Source of the DNA: a bacterium
Lineage (GTDB): Bacteria; Planctomycetota; UBA1135; UBA2386
Assembly (NCBI GenBank): GCA_030432695.1
Contig: JAUILN010000002.1
Location: forward strand, 558,001 to 622,000
Length of the DNA stretch: 64,000 bases
Reading direction: 5' to 3'
The notes under the pieces are model-generated. The model worked only from the letters and a program-made list of their open reading frames with translations, was not told the DNA's origin and did not search any database. Shown in pieces: positions 1 to 8,727 of the stretch (positions within the stretch are counted from its first letter, which is position 1; the number at the start of each line of letters is the position of its first letter). Both the position numbers and the translations under genes were made by a program.

Positions 1-3000
1 ACGTGGAGCTGCTGACCGTCACCCAGCTTCGCGCGGGCGATGCGGACCAGGCCATTCGCGTCCGGCTTCAGGTCGACGTGCAGCGCCGAGCCGGCCGGCA
101 GGAATTCGAGGTTCGGGAAGGTACCGGGGTGCTCGCCGCGCGACGCGCTGCCGGATTCGGCCGAACCTGGCGCACCGGCCCTGCGGGCACCGCCCCGACC
201 GCCGAAGCGACCGCCGGCTCCACCGCCAAGGCCGAGGGCGCTCTCCCACTCGTCGAGCGCCCAGGGGTTCAGCAGTAGTCCCGGCCGCTCCAGCATGTTG
301 CCCGGATACTTGGTCTCGAACCGACGCTCGAGGATGTAGCGGTACTCCTCGCCGATCTCCCGTCCGACGTGGTAGCTCGACGGCTCGAGCAGCCGATCGC
401 GCCAGTCCAACCACAGCGGCATGCCGTCGCGCAGACCCCGCCAGGGGTCGTAGGGCGGCAGGTAGCGGGTCGCGACGACGTGCACGCGCGTGGCCGCATC
501 GGCACCCGCGACCCGGATCACCACGTCCTCTCCCTGGGTCTCGAAGCCGCGAATCCGCAGATGCTGCGGGCGCGCGGCCTCGGCGCGCCGCAGCTCGCCG
601 ACCACCCAGCCATTGCGGAGCTCGCCGGGGATCACGCTGATCCCGACCACTTCGCCCGACTCGTGCAGGTAGAGGACGTACTCGCCGGCCTCCAGCTCGC
701 GGAGCTGGAGTTCACCATCCACCAAGGCCAGCGCATCGAACCGGTCGTGGACCGCGACGGCGTTCTGCAGGATCTCACGGGAATAGGCGCCATGCTGCGG
801 CAGCCGGACCTCGAACAGGCCGGCGACCTGGCGCCCCATGCTCTGCGCGCCGCCCTGGTAGGGCACGAACACCGTGTCGCCGACGCGCGCATGGATCCGC
901 GCCGGAAGGGTCTGCTCGTCGTCCGCGGTCGACCATGCGCCGACCGACACCGCGAAGCCCGACGACGAGACGCGCGCGACCTGCTCCAGGCGCCCGAGCT
1001 GGATCCGCCCCTGCGCGTCGGTGCGCAGCGTGACGTCCATCGGGTCGTTGAAGTCACGGAACGTCAACCGCACGGTCACTGCCTGGTCGGCCTTCGGCTC
1101 GCCGTCCTTGCCGAGCACGTCGAGCACGAAACCGTCGCCGATCCGGCACAGGAGCGGGCTCGAGGTCGCCGGCGTGGGCTCGATCGCGTTCAGCTCGAAC
1201 GCCCGGTTGCCGCTGCCGAGCGCGCGCTCCTCACCCTTGGCCAGGGTCTTCACCGTGCCGGAGAGCGCGACCATGATCCGCGCCAGCCGCTCGGGCACCT
1301 GGATCTGATGGACGAACGCGGTGCCGTCGGTCGGCAGCTCGATGTCGTTGAGGATCTGCGCCGACGAAGTGCCCTCGTGATCCCACGCGGTGATCGACAG
1401 GGTCGGCGACTCGAGGACGTCGAGACCCAGCTCATAGCCGTTCAACAACAGGCGCGGCTGGACCACCAGGCGCGCCTGCCGCCCCGGCAGCAGCTCCTCG
1501 CGATCGACGTGGATCGAGGCCTCCAGCTGGTAGTTCTCGGCCTGGTGCTGGATCTGCTCCAGCGTCGCGAAGTCCCCGTGCCGGACGATCGCCCGCTTGG
1601 ATCCCGGGTCGGTCGAGTACGGCAACACGATCTCGCCATCGGAACCCGGCGCGTACTCGCGGCCACCGAGCCACAGGGTCGCTCCCGCGACCGGCTTCCC
1701 GGCGCCGTCCAATACCCTGAAGTGCTGCCCATCGGCCGCCTCGCGGGCCACCAGGTCCATCCGCCCCTTGCGGACGATGGCCCGGCTGGCGATGCCGTTG
1801 CCCAGGAACTCGACGATCCACACACCGGGACGGTCGGCGATGCCCGGGAAGTCGAAGCGACGACGCACCCGGCGCAGCGGCCCGACCTCGACCTCGACCG
1901 CCCGCTCCTCGCCGGCCACCAGCCCGTCGAGCTCGATCGACGCGTCGATCTCCTTCCCCTCGCCGCGGTAGTAGTTGAAGGTGTCGATCTCGAAGACCTT
2001 CACCAGCAGCGTGTCGACGTTCTTCACGTCGACCTCGATCGAGACCGGCTGGCCGACGTCGAACCACTCGGTGCGGGTCGGCGGGAACAGGATCTCGACC
2101 CGCTCGCGCAGCCGCTCGAAGTAGGCCGGGTCGTCGAGCATCGCCGTCCAGCGCTGCATGTCGCCGACCCCGGCGAGGATCTTGGCCTCCGCGAACAGGC
2201 GGCGGAGGTAGTCGTCCTGGATGTAGGGCGCGAACGCCTCGTAGCCGTCGGCGTCGACGAACAGCTTCATCAGGCAGGCGCGGACCAGGTCCTCGTCCGG
2301 CCCGATGGTCCGCAGACCGGTGGGGAACGAGCGACTCTGGTCGACGATCTCCGCCCGCGGCGGCAGCCGCTGGAGCAGGGCCGGGTTGGCGTACGGCAAA
2401 CGCCGCGGCAGCTGCAGGTAGGCGATCAGCCGGTCACGGTCGACGATGCCCTGGGCGAGATCGTGGGTGAGCCGGTGCTGCAGCACGTGCGCCTTCAGCG
2501 AGTTGAACGCCGGCGACAGACGAGTCACGAACGCCTCGAGGCGGGTGAGCCAGGCCTCGCGCACCGCGGGATCACGCTGCCACGCCTCGTCCGGGCCGGG
2601 CATCAACCGCTTCAACCACTCTTCGACGAAGGCCTGCTCGGTGAGCAACTCGGGCCGCAGCCGTGCGCACTCCTGGAGCTGCTCCAGCGTGAGCGCCCGA
2701 TGGATGCCGCGCGAGCCGAAGTTCTCGGCGTTGGAGCGGCCGAGATCGCGGACGACCAGCTCGGGAAGGTTCGGGACGTCGGGCGTGACCAGCCGGTCGA
2801 GCAGTTCTCCGAGAATGTCGTTCGACACCTCGCCCGCGGCGAGTTCGCGCAGGGCTCTGCTGCCGAAGCCGCGCAGTGAACTGCGGTGCATCTGCAGCGC
2901 GCGCCGGCGCAGGGCCTCGCGCGAGATCGTGCTCTGGTCGAGCGCGGTCGGCAGGTCGGGGGCGGCGCCGGCCCGCTCGCGTGCGTGGTCGAAGCGCAGC

Positions 3001-3353
3001 CCCAGGCGATCGATCAGGAACGCGCGCGTCGCCGCCGGCTCCTGGCCGGCGCGCAGCAGCGCCTGGCGGTTCTCGATCTCCGTCCACTGGTTCGAGCGAC
3101 CGTGGCGGCTCTCCCAGGCTTTCAGCAGGCGGTCGACCGCCGCGTAGTCGCCCGCGTGTTGTCGCTCGAGGCAGGAGTAGAAGAAGTGCTCCGGCGTGCC
3201 GGGAACCAGCTCCTCGAGCGTGGCGGCGCGGTCCTCGGCCAGAGCGAAGCGCTCGACGAAGCCGATCGGCGTGCCCTGAGCGGTCAATGCAGACGTCGCA
3301 AGAGTCATCGAGGCAAGGAATTGCGGAAGGAGCCGGCGGGTCTGGTCCAGCAT
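1..3353 (-). CDS. Alpha-2-macroglobulin-like large exported protein, N-terminal part (cut by window start)
   Basis: The reading frame is open from an ATG at 3353 to the window edge, giving about 1117 residues without a stop. The N-terminus (MLDQTRRLLPQFLASMTLATSALTAQ) is a plausible signal peptide ending near residue 26. Residues about 30-400 look helical with no family I recognise. From about residue 410 the sequence turns into beta-rich modules (VSIEVDVKNVDTLLVKVFE, then FNYYRGEGKEIDASIELDGL) that resemble the macroglobulin (MG) domains of bacterial alpha-2-macroglobulins. Near residues 1036-1071 there is a Gly/Arg/Ala/Ser-rich low-complexity stretch. Bacterial A2Ms trap proteases in the periplasm through a bait region and often a thioester; no thioester motif is visible, but the C-terminal part is missing. 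It could instead be a carboxypeptidase-regulatory-like repeat protein. It is divergent from the gene at 3680. Confidence 0.6.
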   Translation of the reverse strand, partial: MLDQTRRLLPQFLASMTLATSALTAQGTPIGFVERFALAEDRAATLEELVPGTPEHFFYSCLERQHAGDYAAVDRLLKAWESRHGRSNQWTEIENRQALLRAGQEPAATRAFLIDRLGLRFDHARERAGAAPDLPTALDQSTISREALRRRALQMHRSSLRGFGSRALRELAAGEVSNDILGELLDRLVTPDVPNLPELVVRDLGRSNAENFGSRGIHRALTLEQLQECARLRPELLTEQAFVEEWLKRLMPGPDEAWQRDPAVREAWLTRLEAFVTRLSPAFNSLKAHVLQHRLTHDLAQGIVDRDRLIAYLQLPRRLPYANPALLQRLPPRAEIVDQSRSFPTGLRTIGPDEDLVRACLMKLFVDADGYEAFAPYIQDDYLRRLFAEAKILAGVGDMQRWTAMLDDPAYFERLRERVEILFPPTRTEWFDVGQPVSIEVDVKNVDTLLVKVFEIDTFNYYRGEGKEIDASIELDGLVAGEERAVEVEVGPLRRVRRRFDFPGIADRPGVWIVEFLGNGIASRAIVRKGRMDLVAREAADGQHFRVLDGAGKPVAGATLWLGGREYAPGSDGEIVLPYSTDPGSKRAIVRHGDFATLEQIQHQAENYQLEASIHVDREELLPGRQARLVVQPRLLLNGYELGLDVLESPTLSITAWDHEGTSSAQILNDIELPTDGTAFVHQIQVPERLARIMVALSGTVKTLAKGEERALGSGNRAFELNAIEPTPATSSPLLCRIGDGFVLDVLGKDGEPKADQAVTVRLTFRDFNDPMDVTLRTDAQGRIQLGRLEQVARVSSSGFAVSVGAWSTADDEQTLPARIHARVGDTVFVPYQGGAQSMGRQVAGLFEVRLPQHGAYSREILQNAVAVHDRFDALALVDGELQLRELEAGEYVLYLHESGEVVGISVIPGELRNGWVVGELRRAEAARPQHLRIRGFETQGEDVVIRVAGADAATRVHVVATRYLPPYDPWRGLRDGMPLWLDWRDRLLEPSSYHVGREIGEEYRYILERRFETKYPGNMLERPGLLLNPWALDEWESALGLGGGAGGRFGGRGGARRAGAPGSAESGSASRGEHPGTFPNLEFLPAGSALHVDLKPDANGLVRIARAKLGDGQQLH

Positions 3354-3679
3354 GTCTGGTCTCGTGTCAGCGGTCGGTCCCGAGCGTGGCGGGCACGGGT
3401 TGCCATCGCAAGCGCGGAAGGTCCCGGGTGGGGCTCGGGGTCAGGGCGGGCGGCGAACGGCGCCGATCGGGATCGGGTCCCGGTTTTCCGGGCGAGGCGC
3501 AGCGCGGCGGCGTGCGCTGGCGATGCGCCGACGGGAACGGCATGACCGGCCGGAGGGTTCGGGTCCTTGGAGCCCGCGTGGCCCGCCGCGGCGGGCTGGA
3601 CTCGGGATTTCGTGGCGGACGACCTGCCGATTCGGCGCATGTCGGGAGCCCGCGCTCTCTGCCGTCCCGAAGGAGTCCC
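3354..3679. other. Divergent intergenic region, 326 bp
   Basis: This region separates two divergently transcribed exported-protein genes and must hold both promoters. I see no convincing coding frame, RNA gene or clear -35/-10 pair. A Shine-Dalgarno-like AGGAG lies at 3671-3675, just upstream of the ATG at 3680. A 16-bp GC-only palindrome at 3581-3596 is within what chance allows at this GC content. Confidence 0.5.
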
Positions 3680-6253
3680 ATGCGATACCGCCCCCGTCCC
3701 CTCTCCCCCGCGAAGCTGGTGTTCGCGTCGTCGCTCGCCCTCGCGATCGGCAGCGCCCACGCCCAGCAGTTCGCTCCTCCGGCCCCCGGCTTCCTCGCCA
3801 ACCAGGGCCAATGGTCATCGCCGGAGCTCTACCGGCTGCAGGTCGCCGGACTCGACATGTACCTGGAGCAGACCGGCTGGTCGTTCTGGGTGCGCGAGTC
3901 GGCCAAGGCTTCGACGCCACCCGGCGCGCAGTCGGCGACCCGCCTCGCCGGGCTCGACCACTCCGATGCCAGCCCTCGCGCGACCGCACTGCGGATGTCG
4001 TTCGCCGGTGGGCGAAGCGCGGTCCCGGTCGCCGGCGCACGGCAGCACGGCGCCCACAACTACCTGCTCGGTGATCGCGACAGCCACCGTAGTGGCGTGC
4101 CTTCGTTCGAGTCGCTGCGCTACGCAGAGGTGTTCCCAGGCATCGACGTCCGGGTCCGTACCGACAGCGGCAGCTTCGAGTACGACCTCCTCGTCGACGC
4201 CGGTGCCGACCTCGCTGCCGCCGCCTTCGAGGTCCACGGCGCGCGCGGGCTCGAGCTCGCCGACGACGGCAGTCTGGTCCTGCACACCGCGCTCGGCGAT
4301 CTGACCCAGCCGGTGCCGGTCACCTGGATGGTCGGCGGCGACGGTGAACGCACGCCGGTCGACTGCCGCTACGTGCTGCGCGACGACCACACCTTCGGCT
4401 TCGAGGCGGCCGACTGGGACCCGTCGCAGGCCCTCGTCGTCGACCCGCCGCTGCTCTACTCGACCTACGTCGGCGGCACCCTCTACGACGAGCCGTCGAC
4501 CATCGTCCACGACTCCCTCGGCCGGATCCTGCTCTGCGGCTACACCGAGTCGACCGACTTCCCGACCTCGGTCGGCACCGTGCAGCCGGTCTACGGGGGC
4601 ACCGCGGACGGCTACGTGATCTGCATCGATCCGACGCTGCCACCCGCCAACCAGGTGGTGTTCGCGACCTACGTCGGCGGAACGATGTGGGACTGGACCA
4701 GCAGCGTCTGCGAGGTCCCTGGTGTCGGCTACGCGTTCGCGGGCCAATCCCAGAGCCCTGGTCTGCCGACCACGCCGGGCGCCCTGCAATCGGCCTTGAA
4801 CGGCAATGCCGACGGGATGGTCGGCATCCTCGATCCGACGGGGAGCACGCTGATCGCGCTCACCTACGTCGGCGGCAACGCCTTCGACCAGGTGAACACC
4901 GTCCACTTCCACCCAACGGGCAACCTGGTGATCGGCGGGCTGAGCCAATCGGGCGACTTCCCGGTCACGCCGGGCGTGCCGCAGCCGACGATCGCCGGCG
5001 GGCAGGACTCCTTCGTCGCCCTGATCGACGTCACGCTCGCCACGTTGCCTTGGTCGACCTACGCCGGAGGAACCCGCGACGACTGGTGCCTGGTCGGTGA
5101 CGTCGACGCCGCCGGACGGATCCTGGTCAGCTTCGGAGGCAATAGCCAGGACTTCCCGACCACGCCGAACGCGCTGTTGCCGAACTACGTGGGCGGTTAC
5201 ACCGCCTACTGGTGGTGCGTCGACATCATGGTCGGCATCTACGACCCGACGCAGCCTCCCGGCCAGCAGCTGCCTTACAGCAGCTATCTCGGCGGGACCT
5301 GGAACGAGCAGCACTCGCACGCCCGCTTCGCGCCCAATGGCGACATCGTGGTCTGCGGAACGGCCCAATCGCGTGACTTCCCGGTCACCGCCGACGCCTA
5401 CCAGCCGACACACGGCGGCGGCACGTTCATCAACAACAACTACGTCGCCGGCGACGCCTTCCTGATCCGCATCGATCCGAACGTCGCGGGCATGGCCGGC
5501 ATGGTCTGGGGCACCTTCCTCGGCGGGCGCGGCCAGGAACAGGGGATCGACATGGCGATGGACGTCGACGGCACTACGACGATCGTCGGTTGGACCCAGA
5601 ACGGCTCGGGCTTGCCCACGACCCCCGACGCGTTCCGCCGCACCTACGGCGCGAACGACGGCTTCGTCAGCCGCATCTCGGCGGACGGAAGTCAACTGCT
5701 CTACTCGACGCTGCTGGGCGGCACGAACGCGGCAGACGGCGCCTGGGACGTCGACCAGCACGCCCCCGGAATCGTCGACGTCGGCTTCTCGACCAGCGCG
5801 ACCGACTTCCCGATCGTCAACGGCGTGCAGCCCACGGCCGCGGGTGACTCCGAGGCCGCGATCGCCCAGCTCGACATGATCGCCGACGGGACGGTGCGCT
5901 ACGGCACCCCGACCCGCGGTCAGGCCGGCATGCCGACGATCCATCCGATGAGCGACGCAGTGCCCGGCAACTCGGCGTTCGGGATCGCCGGCACCAAGAC
6001 CTGGCCGAACTCCCCGGGCGTCCTGCTGCTCGGCGCGACGCCGCTCAACGGCGCGCCCCTGCTCGGTGTCGACCTCTACGTCGATTCGAACAGCGGGATC
6101 GCCCTGACGGTGAACGCCAACGTGTTCGGCGAGCACGTGCTGCCGCTGGCGCTGCCGAACATGGCGCTGGGGCAGGTCTACGCGCAGTACGTCTGGGTCG
6201 AGACCGCGAGTCCGCTGACCCTGAGCGCCAGCGACGCGCTGCAACTGTTCTGA
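3680..6253 (+). CDS. SBBP (beta-propeller) repeat exported protein
   Basis: 857 residues. The frame is open further upstream, but the ATG at 3680 is preceded by AGGAG (3671-3675) and begins a good signal peptide ending AIGSAHAQ near residue 25, so I chose it. Residues about 30-240 match the N-terminal module usual in SBBP proteins (FLANQGQWSSPELYRLQV, then YAEVFPGIDVRVR). Residues about 250-730 hold repeated blades of the form YSTYVGGTxxD ... G.TxSxDFP, for example YSTYVGGTLYDEPS and YSSYLGGTWNEQHS. Such repeats form a beta-propeller on the outside of the cell; ligand and role are unknown. The last about 110 residues form a beta-rich module that also appears at the ends of the proteins at 10373-13492 and 45348-46367. 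Confidence 0.85.
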   Translation: MRYRPRPLSPAKLVFASSLALAIGSAHAQQFAPPAPGFLANQGQWSSPELYRLQVAGLDMYLEQTGWSFWVRESAKASTPPGAQSATRLAGLDHSDASPRATALRMSFAGGRSAVPVAGARQHGAHNYLLGDRDSHRSGVPSFESLRYAEVFPGIDVRVRTDSGSFEYDLLVDAGADLAAAAFEVHGARGLELADDGSLVLHTALGDLTQPVPVTWMVGGDGERTPVDCRYVLRDDHTFGFEAADWDPSQALVVDPPLLYSTYVGGTLYDEPSTIVHDSLGRILLCGYTESTDFPTSVGTVQPVYGGTADGYVICIDPTLPPANQVVFATYVGGTMWDWTSSVCEVPGVGYAFAGQSQSPGLPTTPGALQSALNGNADGMVGILDPTGSTLIALTYVGGNAFDQVNTVHFHPTGNLVIGGLSQSGDFPVTPGVPQPTIAGGQDSFVALIDVTLATLPWSTYAGGTRDDWCLVGDVDAAGRILVSFGGNSQDFPTTPNALLPNYVGGYTAYWWCVDIMVGIYDPTQPPGQQLPYSSYLGGTWNEQHSHARFAPNGDIVVCGTAQSRDFPVTADAYQPTHGGGTFINNNYVAGDAFLIRIDPNVAGMAGMVWGTFLGGRGQEQGIDMAMDVDGTTTIVGWTQNGSGLPTTPDAFRRTYGANDGFVSRISADGSQLLYSTLLGGTNAADGAWDVDQHAPGIVDVGFSTSATDFPIVNGVQPTAAGDSEAAIAQLDMIADGTVRYGTPTRGQAGMPTIHPMSDAVPGNSAFGIAGTKTWPNSPGVLLLGATPLNGAPLLGVDLYVDSNSGIALTVNANVFGEHVLPLALPNMALGQVYAQYVWVETASPLTLSASDALQLF

Positions 6254-6294
6254 CCCGCGGAAGCTGCTCACACCGCCTGCGGGGCGGGAGGGGC

Positions 6295-6300
6295 TACCAT
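6295..6300 (+). promoter_or_regulatory. Candidate -10 element (TACCAT) for a leaderless transcript
   Basis: TACCAT is followed by the nine bases CCCCGCCCG and then the ATG of the methyltransferase at 6310. No Shine-Dalgarno sequence is visible. This spacing would start the transcript at or next to the ATG. A very similar arrangement precedes the gene at 34237. Inferred from pattern only. Confidence 0.35.
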
Positions 6301-6309
6301 CCCCGCCCG

Positions 6310-7137
6310 ATGAGCAACCCCGACCGTCCCGCAGGCTACCTCCACGGTTTCACCTCGGAGGAGCAGGACCGGCTGATGCGCCAGGCGCGTCAGCTCGAAC
6401 CCGCGATCCACGACCGCCTGCCGTTCCGCCGCGCCCGCTCGCTGCTCGAGGTGGGCTGCGGGGTCGGCGCGCAGACCAGCATCCTGCTGCGTCACTTCCC
6501 CGAGCTGAAGGTGACCGGGGTGGACCGCTCGCCGGAGAACCTGGCGCGGGCGCGGCAGAACCTGGCCGGCTGCGCCTGGGCGACGGGGCGCTACGAGTTC
6601 GTCGAAGGCGATGCGGCGACCTTGCCCTTCGAGGCCAGCAGCTACGACGCGGCCTTCCTGTGCTGGATCCTCGAGCACGTCCCCGACCCGATGCGGGTGC
6701 TGTCGGAGGTGCGCAGGGTGCTGCGTGCGGGCGCGCCGATCGTGACCAACGAGGTGCTGAACGCGACGTTCTTCATCGATCCGTACAGCCCCAACACGCT
6801 GGATTTCTGGCGGGCGTTCAACGACCACCAGTACGAGATCGGCGGCGATCCGCACGTCGGCGCCAAGCTCGGCAACCTGCTGCAGGCGGTCGGCTACCGC
6901 GACGTGCAGACCGAGGTGAAGACCTTCCACCTCGACAACCGCGCGCCGGCCGACCGGGCCGAGTTCCTGGCCTACTGGACCGATCTGCTGCTCAGCGCCG
7001 CACCGGGCCTGCGCGAGGCCGGGATGATCTCGGAGGACACGATCGAGGCGATGAAGGTCGAGCTGGCGAAGGTCGGCCGCGACCCGAACGCGGTGTTCTT
7101 CTACTCGTTCGTGCAGGCGCGGGCGCGCGTCTGGTAA
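6310..7137 (+). CDS. Class I SAM-dependent methyltransferase
   Basis: 275 residues with no signal peptide, so cytoplasmic. Motif I of the Rossmann-like SAM-binding fold is plain near residues 50-60 (LLEVGCGVGAQ), followed by the acidic strand-2 end (VTGVDRSPENLARARQ) and a motif equivalent to post-II/III (AFLCWILEHVPDPMRVLSEV). This is the Methyltransf_11/25 type that methylates small molecules such as quinones or lipids. The C-terminal part (DHQYEIGGDPHVGAKLGNLL) is a substrate-binding cap I cannot assign. It lies 15 bp ahead of the serine dehydratase gene on the same strand, so co-transcription is likely. Substrate unknown. Confidence 0.85.
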   Translation: MSNPDRPAGYLHGFTSEEQDRLMRQARQLEPAIHDRLPFRRARSLLEVGCGVGAQTSILLRHFPELKVTGVDRSPENLARARQNLAGCAWATGRYEFVEGDAATLPFEASSYDAAFLCWILEHVPDPMRVLSEVRRVLRAGAPIVTNEVLNATFFIDPYSPNTLDFWRAFNDHQYEIGGDPHVGAKLGNLLQAVGYRDVQTEVKTFHLDNRAPADRAEFLAYWTDLLLSAAPGLREAGMISEDTIEAMKVELAKVGRDPNAVFFYSFVQARARVW

Positions 7138-7152
7138 GTCGGAGAGAAGACC

Positions 7153-8727
7153 ATGCCTGCGAACCTTCCTCCCAGCATCTTCAACGACGTCGTCGGACCG
7201 GTGATGCGCGGTCCGTCGAGCTCCCACTCGGCGGCGGCGCTGCGCATCGGCCGGCTGGCGCGCGGACTCTGCGGCGGCACGCCCACCCGCGTGCTGTTCG
7301 AAGCCGACACCCAGGGCTCGCTGCCGACCACCCACGACACCCAGGGCTCGGACATGGGCCTGTTCGGCGGACTGCTCGGCTGGGAGGCCGACGACGAGCG
7401 TCTGAAGGACGCGACGCGGCACCTGCGCGAGGCGGGCGTCGATCTGGAGATGCGCTTCGCGCGGCTCGACGACCCGCACCCCAACACCTACCGGCTGACC
7501 TGCGAGCGCGAGGGGATGACCTGGCGACTGGTGGCGATCTCGACCGGCGGCGGGATGATCGAGACCGTCGCGGTGGACGGGGCACAACTGCGGTTGTTCG
7601 GCGACTACGAGGTGGCGTTGGTGCGTTGCGCCGACGAAGCCGCAGCGCGTGCGCTGATCGCCGAGCACGGCGAGGTGGAGGCTGCGCAATGCGCGGCGGA
7701 CGACCGGGGGAGCTGGTTGGTCGCGTTGTCGAGCCGCATGCCGTTCGACGGTGACTCCTTGCCGGCAGGGACGCGCCACCTGCCGCGGGTGCTGCCGGTG
7801 GGTTCGCGGAAGGACCTCGCGGTGCCGTTCCTGCACGCCGGCGAGATGCTGGCGCACGGCGGCGGCGACTTCGACCGGGAGCCGCTGTCACGGTGGGCGT
7901 TGGAGTACGAGTGCGCGCGGGGCGGACTCTCCGAGCGCGAGGTGCTCGGCAAGATGCAGGGCATCCTGGAGATCGTCCGCGGCGGCGTGCGCGAAGGGTT
8001 GGCGGGCACCAGCTATCCCGGCCGGGTGCTGCCCTCGCAGAGCCCGCGCTTCCACGAGCTGTGGCAGCAAGGCAAGCTGCTCGACGCCGGCATGCTCAAC
8101 CGGATGCTCGCCTACGTCACCGCGTTGATGGAGGTGAAGAGTTCGATGGGGGTGTTCGTGGCGGCTCCGACCGCCGGATCGTGCGCGACGTTCCCCGGCA
8201 CGATCGCCGCGGCGGCGGATGCGCTCGACGTCGACGACGACCGGGTGGTGCGCGCGATGCTGTCGTCCGGCCTGATCGGCGTGTTCGTCGCGACCCGCTC
8301 CAGCTTCGCGGCCGAGGTCGGCGGCTGTCAGGCTGAAACCGGTGCGGGTGCGGCGATGGCCGCCGCGGCGCTGGTGGAACTCGCGGGCGGCTCGGCGCAC
8401 CAGTCCCTCGGCGCCGCGAGCCACGCGCTGCAGAACGTGCTCGGCCTGGTCTGCGATCCGGTCGCCAACCGCGTCGAGGCGCCGTGCCTCGGCCGCAACG
8501 TCAATGGCGCGGCGAACGCGCTGGTCTGCGCCAACATGGCGCTGGCCGGCTACCTGCACCTGATCCCGCTCGACGAGGTGCTCGACGCGCACCGCGAGGT
8601 CAGCGAGCGGATGGCGCGCGAGCTGCGCTGCACCGCGCTGGGTGGTCTGTCGATCACGCCGACGTCGAAGGCGATCGAAGCGCGGATGGCGGCGGAGTGT
8701 GGGGGTGGCACTTGCGGCAGCTGCTGA
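7153..8727 (+). CDS. sdaA: L-serine ammonia-lyase (dehydratase), iron-sulfur dependent, fused beta, ACT-like and alpha domains
   Basis: 524 residues. It should deaminate L-serine to pyruvate and ammonia using a [4Fe-4S] cluster. The beta domain opens with GPVMRGPSSSHSAAALRIGR, the signature of the family. An ACT-like segment follows around residues 135-160 (STGGGMIETVAVDG, LRLFGDYEVALV), as in the Bacillus-type beta subunit. The alpha domain covers about residues 230-524, with SSMGVFVAAPTAGSCATFPG and the cluster-region cysteines in GGCQAETG and in CDPVANRVEAPCLGRN. The protein ends in a cysteine-rich tail (CGGGTCGSC); in characterised enzymes of this family a C-terminal Cys reaches into the active site. 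What is subunits A and B in Bacillus is one chain here. Weak RBS GGAGAGA at 7141-7147. Confidence 0.93.
   Translation: MPANLPPSIFNDVVGPVMRGPSSSHSAAALRIGRLARGLCGGTPTRVLFEADTQGSLPTTHDTQGSDMGLFGGLLGWEADDERLKDATRHLREAGVDLEMRFARLDDPHPNTYRLTCEREGMTWRLVAISTGGGMIETVAVDGAQLRLFGDYEVALVRCADEAAARALIAEHGEVEAAQCAADDRGSWLVALSSRMPFDGDSLPAGTRHLPRVLPVGSRKDLAVPFLHAGEMLAHGGGDFDREPLSRWALEYECARGGLSEREVLGKMQGILEIVRGGVREGLAGTSYPGRVLPSQSPRFHELWQQGKLLDAGMLNRMLAYVTALMEVKSSMGVFVAAPTAGSCATFPGTIAAAADALDVDDDRVVRAMLSSGLIGVFVATRSSFAAEVGGCQAETGAGAAMAAAALVELAGGSAHQSLGAASHALQNVLGLVCDPVANRVEAPCLGRNVNGAANALVCANMALAGYLHLIPLDEVLDAHREVSERMARELRCTALGGLSITPTSKAIEARMAAECGGGTCGSC

Noticed and set aside
369-2879. An 836-codon plus-strand open frame
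   Set aside because: It mirrors the A2M-like gene on the other strand, is rich in Arg, Asp, His and Gln in the manner of antisense frames, and has no signal peptide or domain.
3581-3596. 16-bp GC-only palindrome in the divergent region
   Set aside because: A few such palindromes are expected by chance at about 70% GC; no link to a known regulator.
3815-6271. An 818-codon minus-strand open frame
   Set aside because: It is antisense to the SBBP-repeat gene; its His/Arg/Val-rich periodicity only reflects the repeats on the coding strand.
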